From contig CAZNNT010000010.1 in the NCBI GenBank assembly GCA_964574495.1, positions 1 to 24,421 of the forward strand: a stretch of 24,421 nucleotides of DNA. Direction: 5' to 3'. Within the stretch, counting starts at the first letter, position 1; each line of letters begins with the position of its first letter. The stretch comes from HO2-45-28 sp964574495 (GTDB lineage Bacteria > Patescibacteriota > Minisyncoccia > HO2-45-28). Position numbers and translations under genes: made by a program. Positions 7,759 through 15,665 of this stretch are shown here, piece after piece. The notes beneath the pieces were generated by a model, which saw nothing but the letters and a program-made list of their open reading frames with translations, was not told where the DNA came from and searched no databases.

Positions 7759-10101
7759 ATGCCCCGAACCGCGCATAATACCGAGGCTGGCGTACTCGCC
7801 GTTTCAAAAAAGGGTCCTTCAGCCGTTGGTTTTGAATTGTCCCAGTCGGTTGTTCTCAAAGAAGTCCGCAAGCGCGACGGCCGGATTGCGCCTTTTGACG
7901 CCACAAGAATTGTTCGGGCCATTTTTTTAGCCATGCAGGCGGTTAAAGAGAAAAACGGCGAAGGCGATTTAAGAACCGATCCTGTTCGCATAGCCGAAGC
8001 CGTAGTTAAGGAGCTTCGTAAAAAATACGCCAAAGGAGGCACGCCGGGCATTGAAGACATTCAGGATATAGTTGAACAGCAGCTTATTCTTTCCGATCTT
8101 CCAAAAACAGCCAAAGCATACATACTTTACCGCCAAAAAAGAGCCGAGATCCGTGAAAAAAGAAAAAAAGTTCCAAGCCATCTTAGGAAACTTGTCCGAG
8201 AATCAAAAAAATATTTTCAAAATCCTTTGGCCGAGTTCGTCTATTACCGCACTTATTCCCGCTGGATGGACGAGGAGAATCGCAGAGAGACCTGGATAGA
8301 AACAGTTGACCGTTATATGAATTTTATGAAAGAAAATCTGGGCCAAGACCTGAAAGATGAAGAATACCAGGAACTGCGCGAGGGAATTTTAAATCAGGAA
8401 GCCATGCCCTCAATGCGTCTTTTGCAATTTGCGGGCAAGGCGGCCAGAGCCACGAATGTCGCCGCCTACAACTGCAGTTATATCGCGCCGACAAAATTGG
8501 AGGATTTCGCCGAGATAATGTATGTTTCAATGTGCGGCGCGGGAGTCGGTTTTTCGGTTGAATCGCAAACCGCCCAGCAGCTGCCCCAAATTAAAAAACA
8601 AAGCGCTGAAAAATTGCCGACGTATGTCATTGAGGATTCAAAAGAGGGCTGGTGTAATGCTTTAACCCTCGGACTTAAGAGCTGGTTTTCGGGTAAAGAT
8701 ATTGATTTTGATTTTTCTAAATTAAGGCCGGAGGGCGCGCGATTGAAGACCATGGGCGGAAAATCTTCCGGTCCCGGGCCGCTTCGCGATCTTTTGGATT
8801 TTGTCAGAAAAAAAATCTTCGGCCGCCAAGGGCGCCGGCTTTCCAATTTGGATGTTCACGACATTATTTGCAAAATAGGCGATATTGTTGTTTCGGGAGG
8901 AGTTCGCAGGAGCGCCCTCATTAGTTTATCGGATTTGGATGATTCCGAAATGCGCGACGCCAAAAAAGGCCAGTTTTATATTAAAGAGCCGCAAAGAATG
9001 TTAGCCAATAACTCCGCGGTTTACAATGAAAAACCGACCGCGACCCAGTTTTTGGAAGAATGGCTGGCATTAGCCAAATCGGGCTCCGGTGAGCGAGGAA
9101 TTTTTAACCGCGGAGGCCTAAAAACCCAGTTGCCGGCAAGGCGGTGGAAGATTATAAAAGACGAGGTTGGGACAATGGGTACAAATCCGTGCGGCGAAAT
9201 TTTATTGCGAAGCAAATCGTTCTGCAACCTTTCGGAAATTGTGGCTAGAGCCGAAGATACGAGAGAATCCCTTTTGCGAAAAGTTCGGCTTGCCACGATT
9301 CTCGGCACATACCAGTCAACTCTTACTGATTTTCCATACCTCTCCAAGGACTGGAAAAGAAATTGCAATGAGGAGCGGCTTTTGGGCGTTTCTATCACCG
9401 GCCAATGGGATTCCCCAGCCGCAAGAGATCCTGAAATTTTAAAGCAACTTCGCGAAGAGGCCGTTAAAGTCAACAAGGAATACGCCGCCCGTTTCGGCGT
9501 TGCGCCTTCGGCAGCCATTACTTGCGTCAAACCCTCGGGCAATCTTTCTCAAACAGTCAACGCTTCTTCGGGCATGCATCCGCGCCATTCCCAGTATTAT
9601 ATCCGCAGAATCCGTATTTCAGCCACCGACAGCTTATTTCACATGCTTAAAGACCAAAAAATATCATATAAACCGGAAGTCGGGCAGGCCATGGGCGCGG
9701 CCAACACTTATGTTGTTGAATTTCCGGTTAAAGCCCCGAATGGAGCTGTTTTCCGCGACGGCCTTTCCGCCACAGATCAACTGGAACACTGGAGGACAGT
9801 TAAACAAAATTATACCGAGCATAATCCGTCGGTTACCATTTCCGTCGGCAACAATGAATGGATTGATGTCGCCCATTGGCTTTACCAAAATTGGGACATT
9901 CTCGGGGGCCTTTCTTTTTTGCCCAGAGAAGACACCGTCTATCAATTGGCTCCTTATGAGGAGATAACCAAAGAGCGTTATGAAGAACTGAAAAAGAGTT
10001 TTCCGGATATTGATTTTTCTCAAATCGTGCTTTATGAAAAAGACGACAATACGGAAGGAGCGAAAGAATTGGCTTGCGTTTCCGGGGTTTGCGAGATATA
10101 G
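7759..10101 (+). CDS. nrdJ: Adenosylcobalamin-dependent ribonucleoside-triphosphate reductase (class II)
   Basis: Reduces ribonucleoside triphosphates to deoxy forms using a B12-derived radical. Residues about 30-135 form an ATP-cone allosteric domain (VRKRDGRIAPFDATRIVRAI). The barrel has YNCSY with Cys239, TNPCGEI with the thiyl-radical Cys478 and Glu480, and FCNLSE with Cys489. The 478/489 spacing equals the 408/419 spacing of the Lactobacillus leichmannii enzyme, and Cys239/Cys489 would be the reducing pair. The tail ELACVSGVCEI carries the shuttle cysteines 773 and 778. 780 residues. No cobalamin riboswitch or NrdR box is seen in the 96-base upstream gap, and no B12 synthesis genes are in the window, so cobalamin is presumably taken up. 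ATG at 7759 lacks a Shine-Dalgarno; a later start is possible. Confidence 0.93.
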   Translation: MPRTAHNTEAGVLAVSKKGPSAVGFELSQSVVLKEVRKRDGRIAPFDATRIVRAIFLAMQAVKEKNGEGDLRTDPVRIAEAVVKELRKKYAKGGTPGIEDIQDIVEQQLILSDLPKTAKAYILYRQKRAEIREKRKKVPSHLRKLVRESKKYFQNPLAEFVYYRTYSRWMDEENRRETWIETVDRYMNFMKENLGQDLKDEEYQELREGILNQEAMPSMRLLQFAGKAARATNVAAYNCSYIAPTKLEDFAEIMYVSMCGAGVGFSVESQTAQQLPQIKKQSAEKLPTYVIEDSKEGWCNALTLGLKSWFSGKDIDFDFSKLRPEGARLKTMGGKSSGPGPLRDLLDFVRKKIFGRQGRRLSNLDVHDIICKIGDIVVSGGVRRSALISLSDLDDSEMRDAKKGQFYIKEPQRMLANNSAVYNEKPTATQFLEEWLALAKSGSGERGIFNRGGLKTQLPARRWKIIKDEVGTMGTNPCGEILLRSKSFCNLSEIVARAEDTRESLLRKVRLATILGTYQSTLTDFPYLSKDWKRNCNEERLLGVSITGQWDSPAARDPEILKQLREEAVKVNKEYAARFGVAPSAAITCVKPSGNLSQTVNASSGMHPRHSQYYIRRIRISATDSLFHMLKDQKISYKPEVGQAMGAANTYVVEFPVKAPNGAVFRDGLSATDQLEHWRTVKQNYTEHNPSVTISVGNNEWIDVAHWLYQNWDILGGLSFLPREDTVYQLAPYEEITKERYEELKKSFPDIDFSQIVLYEKDDNTEGAKELACVSGVCEI

Positions 10102-10137
10102 GGGCTGCTGCCGGTAAAAATTATACACAGGGCTAAA

Positions 10138-10168
10138 CGTCTATTTCAGAATACAATTGAATTAGACG
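10138..10168 (+). terminator. Possible weak terminator after nrdJ
   Basis: CGTCTA (10138-10143) pairs with TAGACG (10163-10168), with an inner TTCA/TGAA match, followed by ATTGTTTTG. It lies between nrdJ and the next gene. The stem is imperfect and the T run short. Confidence 0.35.
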
Positions 10169-10202
10169 ATTGTTTTGTTCCCGTTCATTTTTAGGAGGCG
10201 CC

Positions 10203-11027
10203 ATGAAAGGACTGCGGCCTTTGAGAGTCGTTCTTTTATTGTTTTTACTGACGCTTGTTTTTGGAGCGGTAAAATTAGTAAGGAGCGAAAATGATCCGGT
10301 GCCCGATAATGTGGCCATTGTGTCAGTGGAAAGTTACGATCTTTTCGCCGGCGGGCGGCAAGTATGGGCGCAGGTCGGGGGTCTTGTGGTAAGAGGCGGC
10401 CGGCCGACCGTTGTTACTCCGGCCCACGCTTTGATTTACGGCGACCGATTTGTCAGCGTCCGCATCGGAAAAGACCTTTTTTACATTTCCAAAAGTTCCA
10501 TTGAGATTTTTTTAGACCGCGATCTCGCCTTTATTCCTCTTCCTGAAAATTATCCCGTAATTTCGGCTTTCAAGGTCGGAAATCAGGATTCGAAAGTCGG
10601 CGAGCTGTTCGCTGTCGGGTTTGTAAGATCCGGGGATTTTTCGCGGGATCAGGAGGTTTTTTCGGGAAGAATCGGCATAAAACTGAAATTCGCGAAAGGC
10701 AAAATGTCTTTTCTGAATAGAGGAACGCTTTGCGAACTTACGAAAAATTTAACGCTTTGCGCTAAATACGGGGCAATTTCCGGTCTTTACGATTCCACGG
10801 GCAATATCCGTTTTCAGGATAGACCATTGTTTGCGGAATGGCTCAAAGAAGAACCGGGCATTCTTTCCGGCCGGATGGAAGCGTACAAACCGGATTCAGA
10901 AATGCCCTATGTCAGCGGCTCTCTGATTGTAGATGAAAAAGGTTTTTTACGCTCCGTAATTGTTCGTCGAACCGAAAACTGCGGGAAAAACTGTTTTTTA
11001 ATCGGGTCTCTCCTTTCGGGGAAATAA
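10203..11027 (+). CDS. Membrane-anchored trypsin-like peptidase-fold protein
   Basis: The N terminus (residues about 7-25) is a hydrophobic signal or anchor, so the rest is extracytoplasmic. The body looks like a chymotrypsin-type serine protease: VVTPAHAL gives a His75 box like TAAHC, DRDLAFIPL an Asp107 box like DLALL, and YVSGSLIVDEKG a Ser238 box resembling the GxSGG-PV region. The glycine two before the Ser is replaced by Tyr, so activity is uncertain. Four Cys (177, 186, 260, 264) could form disulfides. ATG at 10203 is chosen for the perfect AGGAGG 5 bases ahead, one of the few strong ribosome binding sites here. A hairpin terminator follows the stop at once. A degenerate or substrate-specific HtrA relative is the best guess; 274 residues, no PDZ domain. 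Confidence 0.6.
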   Translation: MKGLRPLRVVLLLFLLTLVFGAVKLVRSENDPVPDNVAIVSVESYDLFAGGRQVWAQVGGLVVRGGRPTVVTPAHALIYGDRFVSVRIGKDLFYISKSSIEIFLDRDLAFIPLPENYPVISAFKVGNQDSKVGELFAVGFVRSGDFSRDQEVFSGRIGIKLKFAKGKMSFLNRGTLCELTKNLTLCAKYGAISGLYDSTGNIRFQDRPLFAEWLKEEPGILSGRMEAYKPDSEMPYVSGSLIVDEKGFLRSVIVRRTENCGKNCFLIGSLLSGK

Positions 11028-11053
11028 AAAAGCGCGGTTTAAACCGCGCTTTT
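11028..11053 (+). terminator. Rho-independent terminator
   Basis: A perfect 26-base palindrome, AAAAGCGCGG on the left arm and CCGCGCTTTT on the right, starting right after the stop codon of the trypsin-like gene. Confidence 0.9.
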
Positions 11054-11131
11054 GCTAATTCAATTTTTTGTGCTACGGTTTCGTAAGAAGATATAATTTG
11101 AAATTCAAGGCGCTTCGAAAGGAGGACTGGA

Positions 11132-12382
11132 ATGGAATGGCAGAAGTTTAAAACGACAATCGGCTCGCCTTTGTATGTCTGCGAAATGCCGGGAGCCCAA
11201 AGTGTTTCGTCGGCGGTTTTAGTTCGTGCCGGCACAAGAGACGAAAAATGGCCGGAAGAAGCGGGTTTGGCTCACGCCCTTGAGCACATGATGTTTCATG
11301 GCGCTGGCATTTTTCAGGACAGCCAAGCCCTATCCGAAGCCATTGAAAAGACAGGTGGTTGGTTAAACGCTTTTACCGGAAGCGAGGCCACTTGCTACAC
11401 AAATGGTGTCCCGCCCGAGTTTTTAGATGAAGCGCTTTTTGTTCTTTTTCAGCAGATGTCAAATCCTCTGATCCTTAAAGATAAAATTTCAACTGAAATG
11501 GCGAATATTATTGAAGAGATTAAGATGTATTATGATAACCCGAGAGAACTTTCAGGATTTATTTTTGACGAATCCTTGTATGCCGGCCACGGTTTAGGAA
11601 AAAACACTCTAGGCACGATTAAGGCGCTGAAAAGTTTTGATCAGCCGACTTTCTTAAAATTTTTTAACCGCCTCTATCATCCCAGGAATTTTGTTTTTGT
11701 CGTGGCTGGGGCGGTTGAGGCGGGGCGAGTTTCTGAATTGGTTAATTCAAACTTCGGCGACGGTTCGTCATTCAGACACTACTTATTCCAGGTTGTTACC
11801 GCGCGTTCAACAGGGTTTGCGAAAATTGATAGTGTTCGTGAGCGAATTGAGGAAAGGGAAATTGAGCAGGCCAATATACGATTCGGCTGGATTGTTCCAC
11901 CGGCTTCTTCCCAAAAAGCTGTTGTTTTCAGGGTTTTTTGTGAGATGTTGAGCGGCGGAATGTCTTCCCCGCTTTTCCAAGAGGTGAGGGAGAAAAGAGG
12001 TCTTTGCTACGCCGTGGAGGCCTTTACAGAACAATTTAGTGATACCGGGGATTTTCAAATTTACATCGGGACAGATTCAAGGAAGGTCGGCGAGGCGATA
12101 AGCGTCTCGGTTGATGTGGTAAAAAATACAGCATCAAGAGCCGATTTGCTGGAAAAAGTTAAAAATAGCATGTCCGGAAGAATAAAAATGCAGTCAGAAT
12201 CCACATTAGGCATGCTTTACCAGACCTTGCATAAGATAGGGGGAGGCCGAGAGCCGCAGTCACTGAAAGAAACCTTAGATGAGATTGGACTGGTTACTAT
12301 TGAGGAGATAGAGAAAGCGGTTGAAGAATATTTAACCGAAGAAAAATTAGTTAAGGCCATGGTTCTTCCGCGAAAGGACTAG
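11132..12382 (+). CDS. M16 family zinc metallopeptidase
   Basis: A pitrilysin/processing-peptidase-type enzyme that degrades or trims peptides. The inverted zinc motif HALEH is at residues 48-52, and the third ligand lies in IIEEIKMYYDNP near Glu129. Downstream, GGGMSSPLF-like SGGMSSPLFQEVREKRGLCYAVEA is the conserved C-terminal-half box with the RGL-x-Y pattern. 416 residues, the single-unit size that in known cases works as a dimer. No signal peptide is seen, so it is probably cytoplasmic. AAAGGAGG stands just before the ATG. It has its own terminator and is separated from the trypsin-like gene by another, so it is probably monocistronic. Confidence 0.93.
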   Translation: MEWQKFKTTIGSPLYVCEMPGAQSVSSAVLVRAGTRDEKWPEEAGLAHALEHMMFHGAGIFQDSQALSEAIEKTGGWLNAFTGSEATCYTNGVPPEFLDEALFVLFQQMSNPLILKDKISTEMANIIEEIKMYYDNPRELSGFIFDESLYAGHGLGKNTLGTIKALKSFDQPTFLKFFNRLYHPRNFVFVVAGAVEAGRVSELVNSNFGDGSSFRHYLFQVVTARSTGFAKIDSVRERIEEREIEQANIRFGWIVPPASSQKAVVFRVFCEMLSGGMSSPLFQEVREKRGLCYAVEAFTEQFSDTGDFQIYIGTDSRKVGEAISVSVDVVKNTASRADLLEKVKNSMSGRIKMQSESTLGMLYQTLHKIGGGREPQSLKETLDEIGLVTIEEIEKAVEEYLTEEKLVKAMVLPRKD

Positions 12383-12395
12383 GCGCTTATTTCCT

Positions 12396-12425
12396 AACTC
12401 GTCCGCCTTGGGCTGACGAGTTTTT
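12396..12425 (+). terminator. Rho-independent terminator after the M16 gene
   Basis: AACTCGTC (12396-12403) pairs with GACGAGTT (12415-12422) across an 11-base loop, followed by a T run. Confidence 0.85.
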
Positions 12426-12432
12426 GTTTTAT

Positions 12433-12461
12433 TTGACTTTTGAATTTAATTATGCTATATA
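12433..12461 (+). promoter_or_regulatory. Promoter of the RNase P RNA gene
   Basis: TTGACT (12433-12438), 17-base spacer, TATATA (12456-12461). The predicted start is about 7 bases later, at the first bases of helix P1. This is the best match to a sigma-70 consensus in the window. Confidence 0.8.
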
Positions 12462-12502
12462 TAAATAAGTTGCGCGTTGGGTGGTTACTGTCAGTTTTGT
12501 CG

Positions 12503-12582
12503 GTCCGCCTTCGCTCTTCGAGCTTCGGCGGATGCTCAATTTTGTAGCCAAATTTTATTTTAAAATTTGGACAAAATTGGCA
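12503..12582 (+). repeat. Palindromic element plus hairpin, copy in the P3 arm of rnpB
   Basis: First hairpin: TCCGCC/GGCGGA with inner GCT/AGC and a CTTCG loop. Then TGCTCAATTTTG pairs with CAAAATTGGCA (a bulged T) around an AT-rich inner hairpin CCAAATTTTA/TAAAATTTGG. The 35 non-loop bases of the first part are identical to copy 12706-12742. Confidence 0.8.
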
Positions 12583-12705
12583 GAGGAAAGTCCGAACACT
12601 ACATTGAAATTTATTTTTAATGTGTAAGCGATGGATAACATCCATCGGTCCGGCAGTAATGCCGGGCTAGGGAAAGTGCCACAGAGACAATACTAGCCAA
12701 CGAGT

Positions 12706-12774
12706 GTCCGCCTTCGCTAAAGCTTCGGCGGATGCTCAATTTCGCAATTGCGCCTTGCGCAAGCGAAATTGGCA
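12706..12774 (+). repeat. Palindromic element plus hairpin, copy in the P12 arm of rnpB
   Basis: First hairpin as in the P3 copy but with an AA loop. Then TGCTCAATTTCGC pairs with GCGAAATTGGCA around an inner GCGC/GCGC hairpin. Compared with the P3 copy the second hairpin keeps its base pairs while the sequence changes. Confidence 0.8.
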
Positions 12775-13004
12775 AAAGGTGAAAAGTCTGCGAGTGTCTT
12801 TATGTCCATTTTGGGCTCTATGGCTATCGCAGTTCGCAATAAAGTAATTTATTGCTGATGGCAAACCCCGTTTGGTGCAAGGCCGTACCCAGCACCACTT
12901 TTGTTTAAAAGTGGTGCTGGGGGTGCCGCTTGATCCCGATAGGTAACTATCGCGGACAGATAAATGACCGTCTAAAACAGAATTCGGCTTACGGACGCGC
13001 AACC

Positions 13005-13034
13005 GAAAACACCCCGCAGCTGCGGGGTGTTTTC
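13005..13034. terminator. Terminator of rnpB, possibly bidirectional
   Basis: A perfect 30-base palindrome (left arm GAAAACACCCCGCAG) followed on the plus strand by CTTTTT-like sequence. It lies between rnpB and the convergent MerR-like gene and may end both transcripts. Confidence 0.88.
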
Positions 13035-13058
13035 TTTTACTCCGAGTTTATTGAAAAG

Positions 13059-13271
13059 TTAATCCTCAATGAGCTGAACTTTTAATTTTCTGGGCCTCCT
13101 ACCCTCAAAGCTTTTTAGAAATTTTTCTATTTCCGAAAAAGTATACAGGCGATAATTGTTGACCGGGTGTCTTATGGCCACCAGTTGCCCCTTTTTATCC
13201 CAATTTCGCAAGGTTAGCGCGGAGACGCCAAGAAATTTAGCGGCCTCTTTAATTGTCATGTATCGCCCCAT
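13059..13271 (-). CDS. Small MerR-type helix-turn-helix protein
   Basis: A DNA-binding protein of about 70 residues. MTIKEAAKFLGVSALTLRNWDKKG is the MerR/excisionase-type winged helix-turn-helix, with the wing in VNNYRLYTFSEIEKFL. There is no effector or dimerisation domain, only a short basic tail (GRRPRKLKVQL). The ATG at 13271 is chosen because it lies 6 bases after CACAAT in a TTGACT-17-CACAAT promoter; the ATG at 13259 is an alternative that begins at MTIKE. It is divergent from the ligase/TPR gene, whose promoter it could control; this is inference. It could also be a remnant of a mobile element. Confidence 0.75.
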   Translation of the reverse strand: MGRYMTIKEAAKFLGVSALTLRNWDKKGQLVAIRHPVNNYRLYTFSEIEKFLKSFEGRRPRKLKVQLIED

Positions 13272-13277
13272 TACTTT

Positions 13278-13331
13278 ATTGTGCATAAGGAGGTTTCATC
13301 AGTCAAATGGGTGTGCTATTATATAGGTTAT
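13278..13331. promoter_or_regulatory. Divergent promoters between the MerR-like gene and the ligase/TPR gene
   Basis: Minus strand: TTGACT (13306-13301), 17 bases, CACAAT (13283-13278), ATG 6 bases later. Plus strand: TATTAT (13317-13322) lies 9 bases before the ATG at 13332, with no good -35. A GGAGG at 13290 is too far from that ATG to act as its ribosome binding site. Confidence 0.45.
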
Positions 13332-15656
13332 ATGGATTCGGCGGAGCAAAATCATTTAGCTGAAAAATTTCTTTTGTCTTCTTGGTGGGATAAAGCGGGT
13401 CGTTTGGCGCTTTATCTTTTGGCCTTCCTTATTCCTCTTTGGGCTTTGCCCTTCACTTCCAATTTCTTAAGCGTCAATAAAACGGCGCTCTCATATTTTC
13501 TGATTATCGCGGCTTTTATTTGCTGGCTGATAAGCAGGATTAAGGCCGGAGCCGTTTCTTTGTCCAAGAATTATCTTTTCTTGGCGCTGATTTTAATGGT
13601 CGTCGTTTGGTTTTTATCCGGCATTTTTTCAATAAGCTTCCATGTTTCTTTTTTTGGATTGAATAACGATCATTCCGGGTTTTTTGCCGTATTTATGTCG
13701 GTGGCGGCGGCTGTTGTCGCCTATTTTTATTTGCGCTCTCCCAAGGAGGTTTTTTTATGGTTTTCGGCTTTATTCGCGTCCGCTTTCCTGATATTCGTTC
13801 ATCAATTTTTGCGGCTGCTAACAGGTTTAAATATTTTTGCCTGGGTAAATTTTCCGACTCTAACCTCTAATATCTTCGGTTCTTGGAATGAGTTTGGGAT
13901 TCTTTTCAGCGTGACGGCCGTTTTGTCCATTTTTCTTTTTGAGGTTTTGACCGAAAGAAAGTTGCGTTTAATTTTTTTGGCGCTTTTTTTGATATCTCTT
14001 GCGGCTTTGACGGCGGTTAACAATCGCCTTATTTGGTGGGTGACTTTCGCGTTTTTGTTTACGATTCTGGCTTATTTTTTGTCCTTAAAACCGAAACGGG
14101 CAAATGTTTTTCGCCTGACTTTTTTTGCCATGCTGTTGATTCTTTTATTTCTTCAGGTCCCGTCCATTCCGGCTTCAGTCATCAATTATTTAGGTGTCAG
14201 CAGTTTGGAAGTAAGGCCGTCTTGGCCGGCGTCTTGGCAGGTTATACAAAAATCGCTGGCGGACAGTCCGATTTTAGGTTCGGGTCCGGCGACTTTTGTT
14301 TACGACTGGCTTCGTTTTAAACCGTTTGAGGTGAACGAAAGCATTTTTTGGGCGACTCGTTTTTCAAACGGAGCGGCCTATGTCCCGACTCTTTTGGCCA
14401 CGGTGGGGATCGCGGGTTTCGCGACCTTTTTATTTATGGTTTTTTGGATTTTATACTATGGATTTAAACTTTTAGCGCATCTCGGCGAGAAAAAATTTGA
14501 TCCGATTTTCACTATGGTTTTGCTGGGGATTTTTATGATTTTGACCTACACTTTTGTTTACAGCCCCGGTTTTATTATGATGCTGTTTTTGTTTTTATTT
14601 CTGGGGATGTTCATGGCTTTCATTTCCGAATACGCCGTAGCCGGAGAATATCGCGTAATTTTATTTCAAAACTCCGGCGCCGGTTTTTTATCCGGCCTGG
14701 CGATAGTTTTTATGCTTGTTGTTTCTTTTTCCGGCCTTTATGTTTTAGGGAAAAAATACGCCGCGGCTTATTACTTCGGACGATCTTTGGAGTCGGGCGC
14801 CGAAGGGAATATGGCGTCCGCCGAGATTAATTTGAATAAAGCCGTTTCTTTTGACGAGAGAGACGATTATTTTAGAGCTGCTGCGGAATTGGAGTTGGGG
14901 CGGATTTCCTCGCTACTTTCCAGAAACGATCTTCCCGCCGAGGTTTTAAGGAGCGATTTTCAAAATTCTTTGAGCGGCGCCATTCAAAGCGCCAAGAGAG
15001 CGACTGATTTAAATCCGGCCGAGACCTTAAACTGGATTTCACTCGGACGGGTCTACGAAGCCGTTATTCCTTTCAAAATTGAAGGGGCCTCTGACTTGGC
15101 TACGGCCGCTTATACCGAGGCGGCCGCGAAAAATCCGACCAGTCCCGAGCCGCTTTTAGCTCAAGCCAGAGTAGCTTTGGCACTGAATAATTTACCAAAG
15201 GCCAGAGAATTGCTTGAGGATTCTTTAAAAATTAAAAGAAATTTCACTCCCGCTCATTTTCTTTTAGCTCAGATTGAAGACAAGGAAGGCCATACCCAGC
15301 AGGCAATTTCGCGGTCAGAGGCGGCGGTCATTTTAAGTCCCGACGACCTCGGCGCGCTTTTTCAACTCGGCATTTTATATTATCGTTCCAATATTTTAAA
15401 TAGCGCGCGCTCCGTTTTTGAACGCGCGGTTTCCATCAATCAAAACTATTCAAACGCCCGCTACTTTTTAGGGCTCGTTTATGATCGTTTGGGAGATAAA
15501 AACGCGGCTATAGAACAATTTGAAGCCGTTTCCGACTTAAACCCTCAAAATCAGGAGGTTAAAAAAATACTCAGCAATTTGCGCGCGGGCAAAAGCGCTT
15601 TGTCCGGCATAACGCCTCCTCCTGAAGGCCGCAAAGAACCGCCGATTAAAGAATAG
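13332..15656 (+). CDS. O-antigen-ligase-like polytopic membrane protein with C-terminal TPR repeats
   Basis: The first about 450 residues are mostly hydrophobic, with roughly a dozen membrane segments. A periplasmic-loop-like block, ILGSGPATFVYDWLRFKP, resembles the Wzy/WaaL ligase signature. From about residue 490 the protein becomes soluble and holds several TPR units, for example ALFQLGILYYRSNILNSARS and ARYFLGLVYDRLGDKNAAIE. Such proteins join or polymerise surface glycans or attach them to carriers; the acceptor here is unknown. ATG at 13332 (MDSAEQN) is preferred over a GTG 51 bases upstream because the latter overlaps the promoter region. murJ starts 9 bases after the stop, so a cell-envelope transcript is likely. 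Confidence 0.75.
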   Translation: MDSAEQNHLAEKFLLSSWWDKAGRLALYLLAFLIPLWALPFTSNFLSVNKTALSYFLIIAAFICWLISRIKAGAVSLSKNYLFLALILMVVVWFLSGIFSISFHVSFFGLNNDHSGFFAVFMSVAAAVVAYFYLRSPKEVFLWFSALFASAFLIFVHQFLRLLTGLNIFAWVNFPTLTSNIFGSWNEFGILFSVTAVLSIFLFEVLTERKLRLIFLALFLISLAALTAVNNRLIWWVTFAFLFTILAYFLSLKPKRANVFRLTFFAMLLILLFLQVPSIPASVINYLGVSSLEVRPSWPASWQVIQKSLADSPILGSGPATFVYDWLRFKPFEVNESIFWATRFSNGAAYVPTLLATVGIAGFATFLFMVFWILYYGFKLLAHLGEKKFDPIFTMVLLGIFMILTYTFVYSPGFIMMLFLFLFLGMFMAFISEYAVAGEYRVILFQNSGAGFLSGLAIVFMLVVSFSGLYVLGKKYAAAYYFGRSLESGAEGNMASAEINLNKAVSFDERDDYFRAAAELELGRISSLLSRNDLPAEVLRSDFQNSLSGAIQSAKRATDLNPAETLNWISLGRVYEAVIPFKIEGASDLATAAYTEAAAKNPTSPEPLLAQARVALALNNLPKARELLEDSLKIKRNFTPAHFLLAQIEDKEGHTQQAISRSEAAVILSPDDLGALFQLGILYYRSNILNSARSVFERAVSINQNYSNARYFLGLVYDRLGDKNAAIEQFEAVSDLNPQNQEVKKILSNLRAGKSALSGITPPPEGRKEPPIKE

Positions 15657-15665
15657 GCGGGATCA

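Larger units (their letters stand above)
12468..13004 (+). ncRNA. rnpB: RNase P RNA (class A), with two repeat insertions
   Basis: The catalytic RNA that makes tRNA 5' ends. P1 forms from GTTGCGCGT (12469-12477) and ACGCGCAAC (12995-13003). Conserved regions seen are GAGGAAAGTCC (12583-12593), GCCACAGAGACAATAC, AAGGTGAAAAG, GGCAAACCCC, GATAGGTAACTATCG, and the 3' block ACAGAATTCGGCTTAC (12977-12992). The RNA is about 535 bases, longer than the usual 350-400, because P3 and P12 each carry a palindromic repeat unit (12503-12582 and 12706-12774). Ends are estimated from P1 and the promoter. It has its own promoter and terminator. Confidence 0.93.

Noticed and set aside
10121..10129. TTATACACA, a DnaA-box-like 9-mer, also found at 21733-21741
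   Set aside because: About one such match is expected by chance in a window of this size, the two are far apart, and there is no dnaA, dnaN or AT-rich unwinding cluster nearby, so no origin is called.
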